A stretch of 64,000 nucleotides of DNA. Source: Rhizophagus irregularis. Its lineage: Eukaryota; Glomeromycota; Glomeromycetes; Glomerales; Glomeraceae. The position numbers and the translations under genes were made by a program. The stretch spans positions 2,852,001-2,916,000 of the forward strand of contig NC_089459.1 in the NCBI RefSeq assembly GCF_026210795.1. The letters run 5' to 3'. The notes under the pieces were generated by a model. That model had not been told where the DNA came from and searched no databases. It saw nothing but the letters and a program-made list of their open reading frames with translations. How positions within the stretch are numbered: position 1 is the stretch's first letter; each line of letters opens with the position of its first letter. Shown here one piece after another: positions 10,875 to 22,952 of the stretch.

Positions 10875-11225
10875 TATTTTGATTTAGAATTATTTAAACA
10901 CTAAGAATAGATTAGTTTGTAATTTGAATAATTTTATATTTAATATTATATTACGGTAATTATCTTGGCCAAAATTAAGCATAGTTCTGGCCAAAATCGA
11001 ACATTATTCAGGTTAAAAGCCACCCGATTAGTTTCAGTGGAACTGACATAATTCCAAGTTTGTGCATAAAACCGACTAACTATAAAGGAATGCAATTTAC
11101 GCATCTTGCACAAAAACATGTCTCATTGATTGTGTTTTGACTATACAAAATATGATACTGTACAAAATTACAAAATTTTTATTAAATATAAACAAATCAA
11201 AAAATTTTTTGCTCAACCTTATATT
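10875..11225. other. Intergenic, no gene seen
   Basis: AT-rich sequence downstream of eIF2B delta. Two near-identical pieces of about 22 bp containing tggccaaaat lie at about 10964-11006 and look like scraps of another repeat. No gene. Confidence 0.5.
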
Positions 11226-12831
11226 TTATACTTGCTTGTATTCTCTCAATATCTTTGGTATAGATATAGAATTTATAATTTTTTTTTTAGTAATAATATA
11301 AAAAATATAACATGCATGAATGTGTAAGAAAATATTCTTACCACAGGAACACTTGTACATGGAATCATGCCAACTTCAGTGATTACAGTTGTAATATACT
11401 TTGATGGCGTTAAATCATGTAACAAGTTCAAAAGTTTTAAATCTGGTTTATGAAGCCATCCATCCAACAATCCAGCTTTTGGAGTTGAAGTTGTAGAAAT
11501 ATTCACCATTTCGTCAGGATTTCCTAAAAGATTACAAATTAAAATCAGACAATAACATTAGTAAAGATTTCAAGGATATTGCTAAAACTTTACTCTTTTC
11601 ACCTTGCCTTGTTCATTCATAACAAATGAATCCAATTGAACCTTCTCTGCAAACTTGTATGTCTCGCAACATACAATAACAGGAATATTTTTTTCCTTGG
11701 CCATCATTGCCACCATTGCAGTACCAACTCTTGAATAAAGTGCGCCATTTGACATAAAGGCATGTGCTCCCAGAAAAACTTTTGAAACATCCTTTAATAC
11801 GAACCCAACTGCATGAAGAAAGGCATACGTACAACTTATTCCGGCATCCACAAGACATCTCAAAAGTCCTTTTCCTTGAAATTTATTGGAAGAAAAATCT
11901 TAATAATATTTGAAAAAAAAGCAAATAGTAATGAAAATGTTAATTACCTTCAAGTCTCGGCCTTGAATCCACAATGATAACTTTAAATTGTATTCCTTTT
12001 GCGTGAGCCTCCAATAACAATGCCTGTACAACCGACGACCTTTATTTTTAACAAGGTTTAGAACAGGTAATACAAAAATGAATTAAAAAATTTCTTACAT
12101 AGAGATCAATTGTACCTAGCATATGTCAATATTACATCGCCATCCTGTATTTTCTGTAATCCATAGCTAACTATAACGCGATCTGCAACTGTAATACGAT
12201 CGCGAATAAAGTTATCGATTTTCTCACATAACAAAAGTTTTGCCTATTAAAAAAAATAATGTTAGCTTAATAATGAATAATTTCAGTTAATTAGCATAAA
12301 TTAGAATAACGACATTAACGGCGTACATCATCATCGGCTAGATCAATATCCATTGTAGATATCTCCAATTTTAAGTGACGAATTGCATTACCCATACCGA
12401 CCGACATAGGTCTTGAATTCACCAAATAACTTATCTGGGGAGATAAATGGGTAGGCAAATGACGAGACAGAGTTGTCCCTTCTGGTGTTTTGTAATCTTG
12501 GATTACCTATTAAATTATTTATTTAATGACATGATATTTAATAAAAATATCCGCGCAAATTATTAACCTTTTTGAAAGCTGTTAAAGTAGCAATACAACG
12601 AGCATTAGCTCCACAAATTTTAAAATCGGCAAATTGTAACCCTATAACTAAAACCGCGGGATGAATATCTCTGGACGCTAAACTTGCATTAGCACCTTTC
12701 GCGATTTCTAAATGAGAAAACAATGCTGCAACTTGTTTATTGCTGCTTTCATTCATTTCTTTTGATTGCTTTTCTTTATGCTTTGCCTTGGTTCGTTCTT
12801 TTATAGATTTTTTATTTCCTTCGTTTTCCAT
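11226..12831 (-). CDS. GCD2: Translation initiation factor eIF2B subunit delta
   Basis: Regulatory subunit of eIF2B, the guanine-nucleotide exchange factor that recharges eIF2 and is inhibited by phospho-eIF2. The chosen start is MENEGNKKSIKERTKAKHKE; an upstream in-frame ATG exists at 12909. A lysine-rich tail leads into the family fold: ARCIATLTAFKKV, then DGDVILTYA, RSSVVQALLLEAH, VIIVDSRPRLEGKGLL, GAHAFMSNGALYSRVGTAMV, IPVIVCCETYKFAEKVQLDS and ITEVGMIPCTSVPV. A 27-base last exon (11252-11226) gives ILREYKQV and the stop, matching the usual VPVVLREYK end. One intron (after 11608) must use a GC donor (GCAAGG) to keep frame, giving VMNEQGNPDEMV. The N-terminal extension is shorter than in yeast Gcd2. 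It is divergent from EXO1, with 193 bp between starts. Identity is very secure. Confidence 0.93.
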
Positions 12832-13024
12832 TATGAAAATTATGAAAATTATACAAATAAGATTTTTTTTTTTGCGTGTATTATTGACTATTAATGATAA
12901 ATTTATCATGTGATTATCTAACCGCAGTAGATCCGAGTGATTCGTGATTTTTTTTTTTGATTTTGCTGATGTATTTTTTTGTTTTTTTGATTTTTAAGAT
13001 TCTAGTTTATGAACTAAAAATAAA

Positions 13025-15039
13025 ATGGGTATAAATCGTCTTCTTCAAAAGTTAAAATCTATACAAACTAAAATTTCAATATCAAAATATGCAGGAAGTA
13101 CAGTAGGGGTGGACGCGTATTGTTGGCTACACAAAGGAATTCATGGTGAAATAACTTGGAATAAACCGTAAATTAGTTATATTGTATTTTTATTTTTTTG
13201 ATATTTTTTCTTATAATTAAGCTATTTCATAATAATGCATTTGATTAAAAAGATACGTAGAGTATTGCATTAAAAGAGTGAGAATGTTGAAGAAGTTCAA
13301 TGTCCGGCCACTCATAGTTTTTGATGGGGGATATCTACCGGCCAAATATCGTATCGAACTAATACGTGAACAGTTTGTATTTTTTGGGAGGGGAAAAGGT
13401 TATTAATAACGAGTGTATGGTAAATTGATTTTTTGAATTAGAAAACGACAAGAATACAGCAAAATTGGACGTGAACTTTTTAAAAAAGGTCGAGTTCGCG
13501 AATCTTTTCCTTTTTTAAAGAGAAGTGTCGATGTTACACCAGATATGGCTCACAAATTCATCGAGGTATTTCGGCAACTCATTGATCATCTTTAATGGCT
13601 TAATTTTCACAGTTTATTCTTTTAGGCATTACGCGCTGAAAATGTAGAATATGTTGTTGCACCTTATGAAGCTGATGCACAATTGGCTTATCTTGAGAAG
13701 AAGAAACACATTGCAGCTATAATAACGGAAGATTCAGATTTACTAGTTTTTGGATGTAAAACTGTAAAAGAATTATATTTTATTTATATTCAATCTTTTT
13801 TAATTATACTCTTTAAAAAAAACATCTCATTTTGATTTCTAGGTAATATATAAATTAGAACTCAATGGAAATGGAATAGAAATATGTCGGGATAAATTTG
13901 GAGACGTAGAAGAGATTAATATGCTTGGTTGGACAGACAAAAAATTTCGGCACATGTCTATGCTAGCGGGTTGTGACTATTTGCCTTCAATACCCGGTAT
14001 TGGTATCAAGTCTGCGCATAAGTATTTAAGAAAATATGAAACCGTAGACAAGGTAAGTTAAAAGAACGATATTTTTTATTTAAAACATTAAATAATAATT
14101 GTATAATAGGTAATACAATATTTGAAGGGGAATAATAAAGTAAAAGTACCACCAAATTACGAGAATGATTTTAAAAAAGCAGAGCTAGTATTTTTGTATC
14201 AGCGCGTGTTTGATATTGAAACTGAACGTTTAGTCACTTTGAATCCGGTTTCTGAAGATTTGGATATTTCACTTGATACGGATTATATTGGATCGTATCC
14301 TATAACTTATGCTTTGCTTACCGCTTTGGTCATATTATGTTGTAAAGATGTCTTAACTCGAATAATAGTAACATGGATAAAAATATCGCCTTAGGTATTG
14401 CGATTGGTGACATCAATCCAATAACCATGAAACCAATAATACAAGCGAAAGAAAACGTAGTTGAAGCAAGAAACTTATTACCACCATATAGTGAAATAGA
14501 TTTTTTGAATGTAAATGACCCGTTTACGTGTAATCCGTTTGATTTAGTCAAAACTACAACGAGTCAAGAGAATACTCTTTTAATCGTAAGTTCACACAAA
14601 AAGGTAATTAACTAGTTACCTTTGAGTAAATTATTAAGATAATTTCCTTAATTAAAGGATTCTTTGGAGAAAAATGGGCAAGGTTCAATATCACCGGCAA
14701 ACAAAAACCAGAAAATATTTACCAACTTAACCGGTAATGATCGATCCATTTAATTCGATAAGTTATTATCAACGACTATCTAATGATGAAAAATTTTTTG
14801 TAGAATTTATTGAACCTATAAAAATGTACAGAGGAAATTTTTCAACAATTAATTCGGATGGGATGAAACAAACGAACTATCACAGTAATGCTGAATTAAC
14901 GGGTATGTTTAGATTGTCCTATTTCGAATTAGGAAGTTAATTGATTACTCTTTTAATATTTTTTAAAGAATGCGAGCGACTTGTGGCCGAAGGATGGGCA
15001 TATAAATATTCGAGAAAACGTAAATGGGATAATAAATAG
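13025..15039 (+). CDS. EXO1: Exonuclease 1 (5'-3' exonuclease / flap endonuclease, FEN1-XPG family)
   Basis: Nuclease for mismatch repair, double-strand break resection and flap removal. The start [18 protein letters not shown] leads into [16 protein letters not shown]. Later exons give [32 protein letters not shown] (the catalytic E-x-D), [15 protein letters not shown] and [20 protein letters not shown], the helix-hairpin-helix with catalytic Asp. That is the N and I nuclease domains in order with the acidic metal ligands present. GIG after CDYL matches EXO1, and the N-terminal MGI..LLQ and YCWLHKG are EXO1-specific. The readable protein, ending [18 protein letters not shown], is roughly 490 residues, shorter than yeast (702) or human (846) EXO1. 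The C-terminal tail that binds MutL/MutS homologues is therefore reduced. At least six introns. Divergent from eIF2B delta. Confidence 0.92.
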
Positions 15040-15993
15040 CTAAAATTTTAATTCTGATACAAAATATATTAGCTTCTTGAATTTGAATTAATATCTATTG
15101 CTACATTAACAATTATACACTTTGTGAACCTTAAAAAACAACAACGAATAAATTTGAACAATTTCATTATATCCTATTATCAAGTAGATTTTTATCTAAA
15201 GTAGGTATCTAATAACAGTAATTCTCCAAATTTTTAATTTTTTTTCGATATTTAATTAATTTATAGGGAAAGTTTTCTATTGCTTTAACACAACTAGTTA
15301 AGATAAAATAAATGAAAAAAAGATAAAAGATGAATATGCTTGTATTACTATCATATTATCTTATAGATTAGATAATCTACTAAGCCACCGAAAGTACATT
15401 ATAAAACTAAAAAAAAAAAAATTCCTTTCATATTATTGCTAAAAACCTTCTTGGGAAAGTTTTCGGAATTAAATCCAAATTAAATGAAAACAACAATTTC
15501 TTTTGAAGTGTTTTTCTTCGCAGATTTTGAGCTCCTAAATGGTTTTTAGGCATATAATAATTTTATGGCGGAATCATAGTGCATAAGAAAGATTAACAAA
15601 AACTTTCTTGTGTCTCCATTAACCATTACATATTATTAATGATATAAATATATATATATATTTTTATTTTTGCAGACAAATAAAAAGGAGATTATAAAAA
15701 AAATTATTGTCTTTTTCTGTAAAAAATATCAAAATAATAATTAGTGATAATAATTAGTGATACGTTAAAGAAGAAAATTAATTTTATAATTGTAATTTAA
15801 AGATACGCCCAATGGCTTATTTTCAGCCAATCATCGCTTCAATGAGTAAATTCTATATAGGGTATATATTACTGATTTTCGTGCAAGTTGTACATCAATA
15901 TATCTACAGTATCTATTCTTGATCAATGTCTTAATCTATCTTATTTCCTTTTATTTTCACTTTCAATAAATTAATAATTTTAAACTTGTCAAA
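15040..15993. other. Intergenic, no gene seen
   Basis: About 950 bp of AT-rich DNA between the EXO1 stop and the VMA10 start. Poly-A/T runs and a short TA tract near 15650; no coding signature on either strand. Confidence 0.5.
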
Positions 15994-16564
15994 ATGGTTA
16001 GTTAAAACCCTTTTATATTGTCGTTTATCTAATTTATTTAAAGTTTTTCTAATATATTGTGTAGGCACACCAAAACTCTCAAGGAATTCAAACATTACTG
16101 GATGCTGAAAAAGAAGCTGCAAAAATTGTTCAAAAAGCTAGACAATGTAAAGTTATTTATTTAAAATTATTTTATTCTTATAAAATCAAGTTTATCAATC
16201 GATTTTTTTTTAATAATAGATCGTGTTCAACGTTTGAAGGATGCTAGAACTGAAGCAGCAAAAGAAATAGAGGCATTAAAAGCTGAAAAAAATGCTGAAT
16301 TCCAAAATTTCGAAAGTGAGGTAATTATAAATACCTTAGATTAAAGCAAATATTTTTTTAAACTAATAAAATCATTTATTTACTTTTTAGCATGCTGGGT
16401 TTTCAGATCAATCTTCTACTCAATTAAATGCAGAAACTGATGCAAAATTAGCTGCAATACAAACAGCTTTTGATAAGAATAAAAATGCTGTTATAGAAAA
16501 ATTATTAACTGCTGTTACTACCGCTGAACCTAAAATGCATATTAATGTTAAAGTTCCAGAGTAA
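15994..16564 (+). CDS. VMA10: V-type proton ATPase subunit G
   Basis: Peripheral-stalk subunit of the vacuolar proton pump; with subunit E it holds the V1 head against rotation. Four exons: 15994-15996, 16065-16146, 16220-16320 and 16391-16564, giving 119 residues, the normal length. The first coding exon is only the ATG, followed at once by a GT-AG intron. Then comes AHQNSQGIQTLLDAEKEAAK, IVQKARQYRVQRLKDARTEA, the classic subunit G N-terminus in which AEKEA and KAR are conserved. The rest is one long charged coiled coil ending MHINVKVPE. The later splice sites are phase-consistent. Downstream neighbour Prs1 is convergent, with 270 bp between stops. Identity is secure. Confidence 0.93.
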
Positions 16565-16836
16565 TTTAAAGAAAAAGAATTTATGTAATTTATTGCGAAA
16601 TTAGTATATAATTTATTACATAGTATTTTTTTTTTTAATATTATTTAATATTTTCTGCTCACTTCACATAAAATGTCAAAAAAAAAGAACTATATAATAA
16701 TGCATATAAAATAATAAATACTATATTACTGTATTTATCTATAAAATACTAAATGTTTATTTAATAAAACAAAAATGAATATTAGATCTCAATCACATAT
16801 CATATATATGAACAATTCTTCATACTCTCTGAATCT

Positions 16837-18539
16837 TTATATTGCAGTATGAAATAAATAACTAATACTTTCACCGTTATGAGTCCTTCTAATTGCTTCG
16901 GCTAAAGTAGCAGAAATATCGATCACTACGATTTTTGAACTTTGACTTCGTTTCTCGGATGAAAGGGGAAAAGTATTTGTAATCACCAACTATATTATTT
17001 GTCAAGTTGATATAGGAAAAAATTTATATACGAGAAAGAAAATATTCGTCATTATGTATATGTCATCTTACCTGATATATGCTTTTACAACGTTCTATCT
17101 CATTGATACTATCATTACTTAGAATTCCATGAGTAGCAATTACATAAACACGTTTTGCGTGGCATTTTTTCATCAAATGTTCTGCGGCTGTTATAAATGA
17201 GTCTGCTTTATCAATCATGTCATCCTATACGTTAATTATATCAAATTTTATTGAGAATAAAATTTATAAATGAAAGTTTGAATTGCAAACTGCTTTAATA
17301 TTATCGTTAAAAAAAATAACTTACGACAATAAAGGCAACTTTCCCGGCAACGTCTCCTACAAGTGTTATAACGCTAACAGTTTCGTCATCCATCGAAGGA
17401 GCTTCTCCCGTTATTGAAGCTGCAGAACTAAATTCATCATCGTCACCATTATCAGAAGATCTTCTTTCCGTGGTATTATGATCAGTTGTTGTATTTGACG
17501 TAAGATAAAAAAGATTATTACTATTCAAATTATTGTTAGAAGAGCCCGATGCGTCATTTTCTGGGGTTCCCGGAATTGTAGGAGAACAACGCGCTTGGTT
17601 GGATCCTCGTGTACGATCAGAATGAATAAGTGCAAAATCAATCTTAAGACGATCGGCAAGAGACGTTACCCTATTATTTAATAAGGTAAACCATTGAGTG
17701 TTTCAATGATGTAACATCTAAAAACATCAACTTACCTTTTTGCGCCACCAGCATTTTTACTAACAACCACACTATTAGCGTATTCTGGAACGGAATCTTG
17801 AATCCACTTAGCGATACTTGGTTCGGCATATAAATTATCAACTGGTTTATTGAAAAAGCCTTGCATTTGCGACGCATGAAGATCCATCGTGATGATGTGA
17901 TCAACACCTGCGACCGAAAGTAAATTGGCTACCACTGATTAAGGAAGAGAGCTTATTAATTATTATTAATAATAATTATTTAGCAGAAATATATATTTCT
18001 ATTCCTACTTTTTGCAGTTATGGCTCCACGGTGTTTCTTCTTTTTGCTCTGTTTTGAATATGGGAAGTAAGGCATAACAGCTAAAACGCATACATTGATC
18101 AGTCAAATATCATTAATTTAATAGCTAGTTAACTGAAAGGAATTACCAGTGATTCGACTTGCGGATGAACCTTTACAAGCCGAAATCATTATCAACAATT
18201 CCATGAGATGATCGTTGACGTGAGTTGACCCAGATTGAATAATAAATACGTCTTCATCTCGAACGGAACATCCTGATATAATTTGATTAAATCAAATCAA
18301 TTATCAATTTTTTTTAAGCATAATAAAATAATTTAACATGCATATATTTGAAACATTTATTTAAGTTTGCACTTTATTCCTATCATAAGGAGATAACGAT
18401 ATTTACCGATTTCAACAGAAGTCTCTTGATTACTAAATTTTTTTAAAGTAACGGCAGCAGGAGGTATACCTAATTTTTCACATATAAATTCTGCAAGTTC
18501 AGGATGGGAGGAACCCGAAAATACCTTTACTCGTCTCAT
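16837..18539 (-). CDS. PRS1: Ribose-phosphate pyrophosphokinase subunit, Prs1 type with insert
   Basis: PRPP synthetase makes phosphoribosyl pyrophosphate for purine, pyrimidine, histidine, tryptophan and NAD synthesis. The start [20 protein letters not shown] is followed by [86 protein letters not shown] and [10 protein letters not shown] non-homologous Ser/Asn/Asp-rich insert of about 90 residues (around 17600-17370) then interrupts the catalytic domain, as in yeast Prs1. The fold resumes with [20 protein letters not shown] and ends [17 protein letters not shown]. The PRPP loop is [10 protein letters not shown], unlike the DDxxDTxGT of catalytic subunits and like mammalian PRPSAP and yeast Prs1. 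It probably works as a partner of another Prs subunit elsewhere. Divergent from the TMEM70-like gene, 185 bp between starts. Confidence 0.92.
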
Positions 18540-18724
18540 TATGAATTGAAAATTTTATTAAAAAAAAATTTTCTAGCACGGAGCAATTGAATCATCATTA
18601 TACTAATTTAGTGTAAATCGTTTTCACCGATCTTTAGTTAATCAGTTTTTATTCAATGGTTACACACAAAATTTGAAATCGCGTTATATTACCTATCGCG
18701 CTTCAATCGCTTCATTGAAAAACA

Positions 18725-19606
18725 ATGGAAACTCTCTCTTTTAAATTTCTTGCAATTATTTCGAAGTCACATTTTATATCGTATCCATGTCATTCGTTCT
18801 CCAATTCATTTAATTCAAGTTCCTTATTTTTTATTAAAAGATTATTAAATAATAATACACGTTTATTAACAAATACTGCAGCAGGAATCGCTGCCACTCC
18901 TACAACTCAACAATTAAAACATATAAAAAAAATTGCAATGCATAAAAATCCAAAATTAAATCCAGAAAATCGAATGACAATTTATGCTGGACCATTATCG
19001 CTTCATGTCAGAAAATATAAAAGATTAGCTTTATTATTTTGTACTTGTGGTTTTTTACTTGTACCTTCCATTTACTTTTACGGAAAAGCCCCTATCGTTG
19101 GAGCAATCGGAGGTAAGTTTCATTTGACATAATAATTTATTATAACGTGTACATATATATAAATAGTATCTTCTCTCTTTTAATTTACAGTTGGATTATC
19201 GTCGTTAGTTCCATTATTTTTTATAAATTATTTAAGCGCAACATATGTATCTCGAATATATATTTATCTTCCTCCGCAACGTCGTTATGAACCTTCATTA
19301 AGAAGATCATTTAATCCATATGCATTACATTCTTCAGGAAATCCTTATCTTACAATAGAAACTTTTGATTGGTTAGGTAGAATAGAGGAAACTACACTTA
19401 AATTATCTGAATTAAAAGAATATAAGAATAAAAACAAATTTCAATGGATAACTTGGATAAAGCAAGAAAGTAATAACAGAATAGGGAAAAGGTTTTATGT
19501 AGAAAAAAGGGTTTTAAAACAAGATGTTTTTTCTAAAGGATTAGTTGAATGGATTGAGAAACAAAGTGGATTAAATCAAGTTCAAAAAACTAACGATTTA
19601 AAATAA
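18725..19606 (+). CDS. Mitochondrial two-helix membrane protein, TMEM70-like
   Basis: Two exons (18725-19112 and 19191-19606) give 267 residues. The N-terminal ~45 residues are rich in Ser, Asn, Lys and Arg without acidic residues, as in a mitochondrial presequence. Then come TIYAGPLSLHVRKYKRLALL and a helical hairpin: a first membrane segment around LLFCTCGFLLVPSIYFYG and a second around GLSSLVPLFFINYLSATYV. A soluble tail follows with IETFDWLGRIEETTLKL. The layout (short motif YxGPL, hairpin, C-terminal matrix domain) resembles the TMEM70/TMEM186/TMEM223 family, whose members assist complex I and ATP synthase assembly. The family call is from memory of the topology and is moderate. It lies beside Prs1 in divergent orientation. 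Confidence 0.6.
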
Positions 19607-19777
19607 AAAAATATTTATAATTATTTTTTAAATTTTATTTAGCAAAATATTTAAAATCTTTTTCTTTTTCAATATGTTCTTGTTCTTTGAGTTTCATTGT
19701 TATAAGAATAGATTAATTCTTTTTTATTAAAGAATAATTAATTAAAAATGCAACACTAAAAACATTTCTCTATTTCT

Positions 19778-20535
<758 letters not shown>

Positions 20536-20629
20536 TTTTCGCTTTTATATAATTCGTGGAGAGGAATAAAAAACAAAAAAAAAAATTTGATACTTTTATC
20601 AGATCGTAAATGACGCAACAAATCAATAT

Positions 20630-20635
20630 CACGTG
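20630..20635. promoter_or_regulatory. CACGTG palindrome upstream of RPS15
   Basis: The 10-mer atcacgtgat lies 95 bp before the RPS15 start codon, in the presumed core promoter. E-box/CDE-like elements are known from fungal promoters. The same longer palindrome occurs at similar distances before POLD4 and the RCHY1-like gene. Confidence 0.4.
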
Positions 20636-20733
20636 ATCACAGGTAATTTTATCCGAAAAAGTTAATATATACATATATGCACAGTACATCAAAAAGAATA
20701 AAAAATAAATAAATAAACTAAATTTTTAAATAA

Positions 20734-22467
20734 TTAAAATGAAGGATCATTACTTCTAATTAAAATATCATGTTCTCTTAAATAATTTTTAACATTTTGA
20801 ATTGGAACTTCTTTACGATGAAATATTCCAGCAGCAAGAGCAGCTTCTACATTAGTTTTGTTAAAAACCTCAGCGAAATGCTCTTCTTTACCAGCCCCAC
20901 TTGAAGCAATAACTGGTATTCTAACGGCCTTTTTAACATCATTTATTAGTTCTAAATCATAACCAGAATTTGTACCATCTTTATCCATACAATTAAGAAG
21001 AATTTCACCAGCTCCCATAGCTTCACAAGAGGTAACAAGCTGACGAACATCAATATCTCTTCCTTCACGACCACCTTTAACAGTACATTGATACCAACAC
21101 CAAAGTTCACCATTAGGTCCAGGAAAAGAAGTTTTAATTAAATGATGATTTGGTTCATCTTCGGGTGAATTAACATAAATTCTTCTAGGATCTACAGAGA
21201 TTACTACAGCCTGGGAGCCATAAGCATGAGCAATAGTTTCAATAGAAGTATCACCAGATAATTTTTTATTATTAGCCAAATATTTTTCTACGGCATAAAC
21301 AGCATCACTACCAATTGAAACTTTATCAGCACCAGATCTAAAATATTCACCAGCGACTTCAAGAGCCGAATGAAATTTTCCATCAGGGTCAATAACATCT
21401 CTTATACCACCACCAATAGTTAAAGGAACAAAAACTGTTTCCGAGGTAAGTTTTAAAATTTGTAACATTGGTAAATCGGATAAAGGACAATTACGAAAAC
21501 TTGTAATATTCAAAAAGGTAATTTCATCGGCCCCTTCATCAAAATATCTACGAGCCAATTCAACGGGTTTACCAAGGTTCCTAATTTGTCCACAATTAAT
21601 ATCATTATTTGTAGAACGTTCACGTACATCGTATTGATCACCTTTAGTTACTACTAAATCACCTTGATCATTCGTACGCACATCTAAACATGCTATAATT
21701 CTTCTTGTAAATTCATCTTTTGATAATTTTGTAGGATTTTTTATTATAATTTCTTTATCATTATTATTGTTATAATAACCCTCTAAAAATGTTTTCAATA
21801 ATCTTAAGCCAGCATAACCACTTTTTTCTGGATGAAATTGTGTTCCAAAAACATTATCTCTTTGAATTGAACTAATAAAAATTTCATTACCATATTGAGT
21901 CGTAGACAAGATCCATTCTTTAATATTTTCATTATACGGTACTGCATATGAATGAATAAAATAATAAACTTTATCTTGATTAATTCCATAATTAATATCT
22001 TTTCCTTCTTTTAAACAATTTACTTTATTCCATCCCATATGTGGTACAGCTTTATTATTATCATATTTATTAAATAGCTTAACAGTACCGGGAATAATAC
22101 CTAATCCTGGTATATTTGGACTTTCTTCAGATTTTTCAAATAATGTTTGTAATCCAACGCAAATTCCCATAAATGGTTTGCCTGATTCAATGAATTGTTT
22201 TAATGGTTTCGCATAATTTTTTTTCACAAGTGATTGCATTGCACTACCAAACGCTCCTACTCCCGGAAATATTAATTTCTAAATTACAAAGATGGATATT
22301 AATTATTAATTTTTTAATAATTTCGAATTTTTATTGATACTTACTTCAGCTTTTAATATATCATCAGGTTCTTTAACCCATTCAATTTCATATCCTAATT
22401 TATTAACCGCATTAACTAAACTACGAACATTTCCTGCTCCATAATCTAATAAATATAGTCCTCCCAT
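20734..22467 (-). CDS. HIS7: Imidazole glycerol phosphate synthase (fused HisH-HisF)
   Basis: Histidine biosynthesis: the glutaminase half makes ammonia, and the cyclase half turns PRFAR into imidazole glycerol phosphate and AICAR. Two exons (22467-22345 and 22278-20734) give 555 residues, the usual size of fungal His7. The start MGGLYLLDYGAGNVRSLVNA is the family N-terminus. The glutaminase has the nucleophile Cys in PFMGICVGLQTLFEKS and the His-Glu pair in NVFGTQFHPEKSGYAG. The cyclase begins RRIIACLDVRTNDQGDLVVT, with the catalytic Asp in CLDV and the second Asp in the VSIGSDA / MDKDGTNSGYDLEL region. Phosphate loops are LTIGGGIRD and VIASSGAGKEEHF. All key residues are present. Its reaction product AICAR links it to purine synthesis, and PRPP from Prs1 feeds the pathway; the proximity of the two genes is probably chance. 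Confidence 0.96.
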
Positions 22468-22952
22468 TTCTTTCTTTTTTAAAAAAATAAAAATATTTTT
22501 TTTTTGTCCTAATTTTATTATCGTGGTTTTTATCTAAATTTGGCTAATGTACCCGATCTAATATTCGCATATGAAATACATCATGTAAATCATGAAATTC
22601 TTTTAAGGATAGATCGGCGTTAAACTAATGGATTATTTTATCACGATCCGAGATATAAGCCAGTCATTTCACGAAATCACCGCTCCGCCTTACGGCTTTC
22701 CTATTACATTATCTCACCGATTACAGATTGCCAGATTGCCAAACATCCAAACATTTCGCGGTATCCGCGGTATCCATATGCTAATACTTGTATTTTTAAT
22801 AAAATTAAATTCATACAATTTTTATTAATCTTAATATAACAATCTTAATATAACGATACGATAAAGAGTGAATAAATGATCAACAAATGTTCGTTAAAAT
22901 CGGGGATGAAATATAATTATCAAGTTAAAAAAAACAAATAGTATTTTTTTTT
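22468..22952. other. Intergenic, HIS7 promoter side, no gene seen
   Basis: Region between the HIS7 start and the end of the phosphatidylserine synthase gene. It holds a comparatively GC-rich patch near 22610-22780 with repeated pieces (ccaaacatttcgcggtatccgcggtatcc contains cggtatccg twice). The open frame across it has no recognisable product. Confidence 0.45.
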
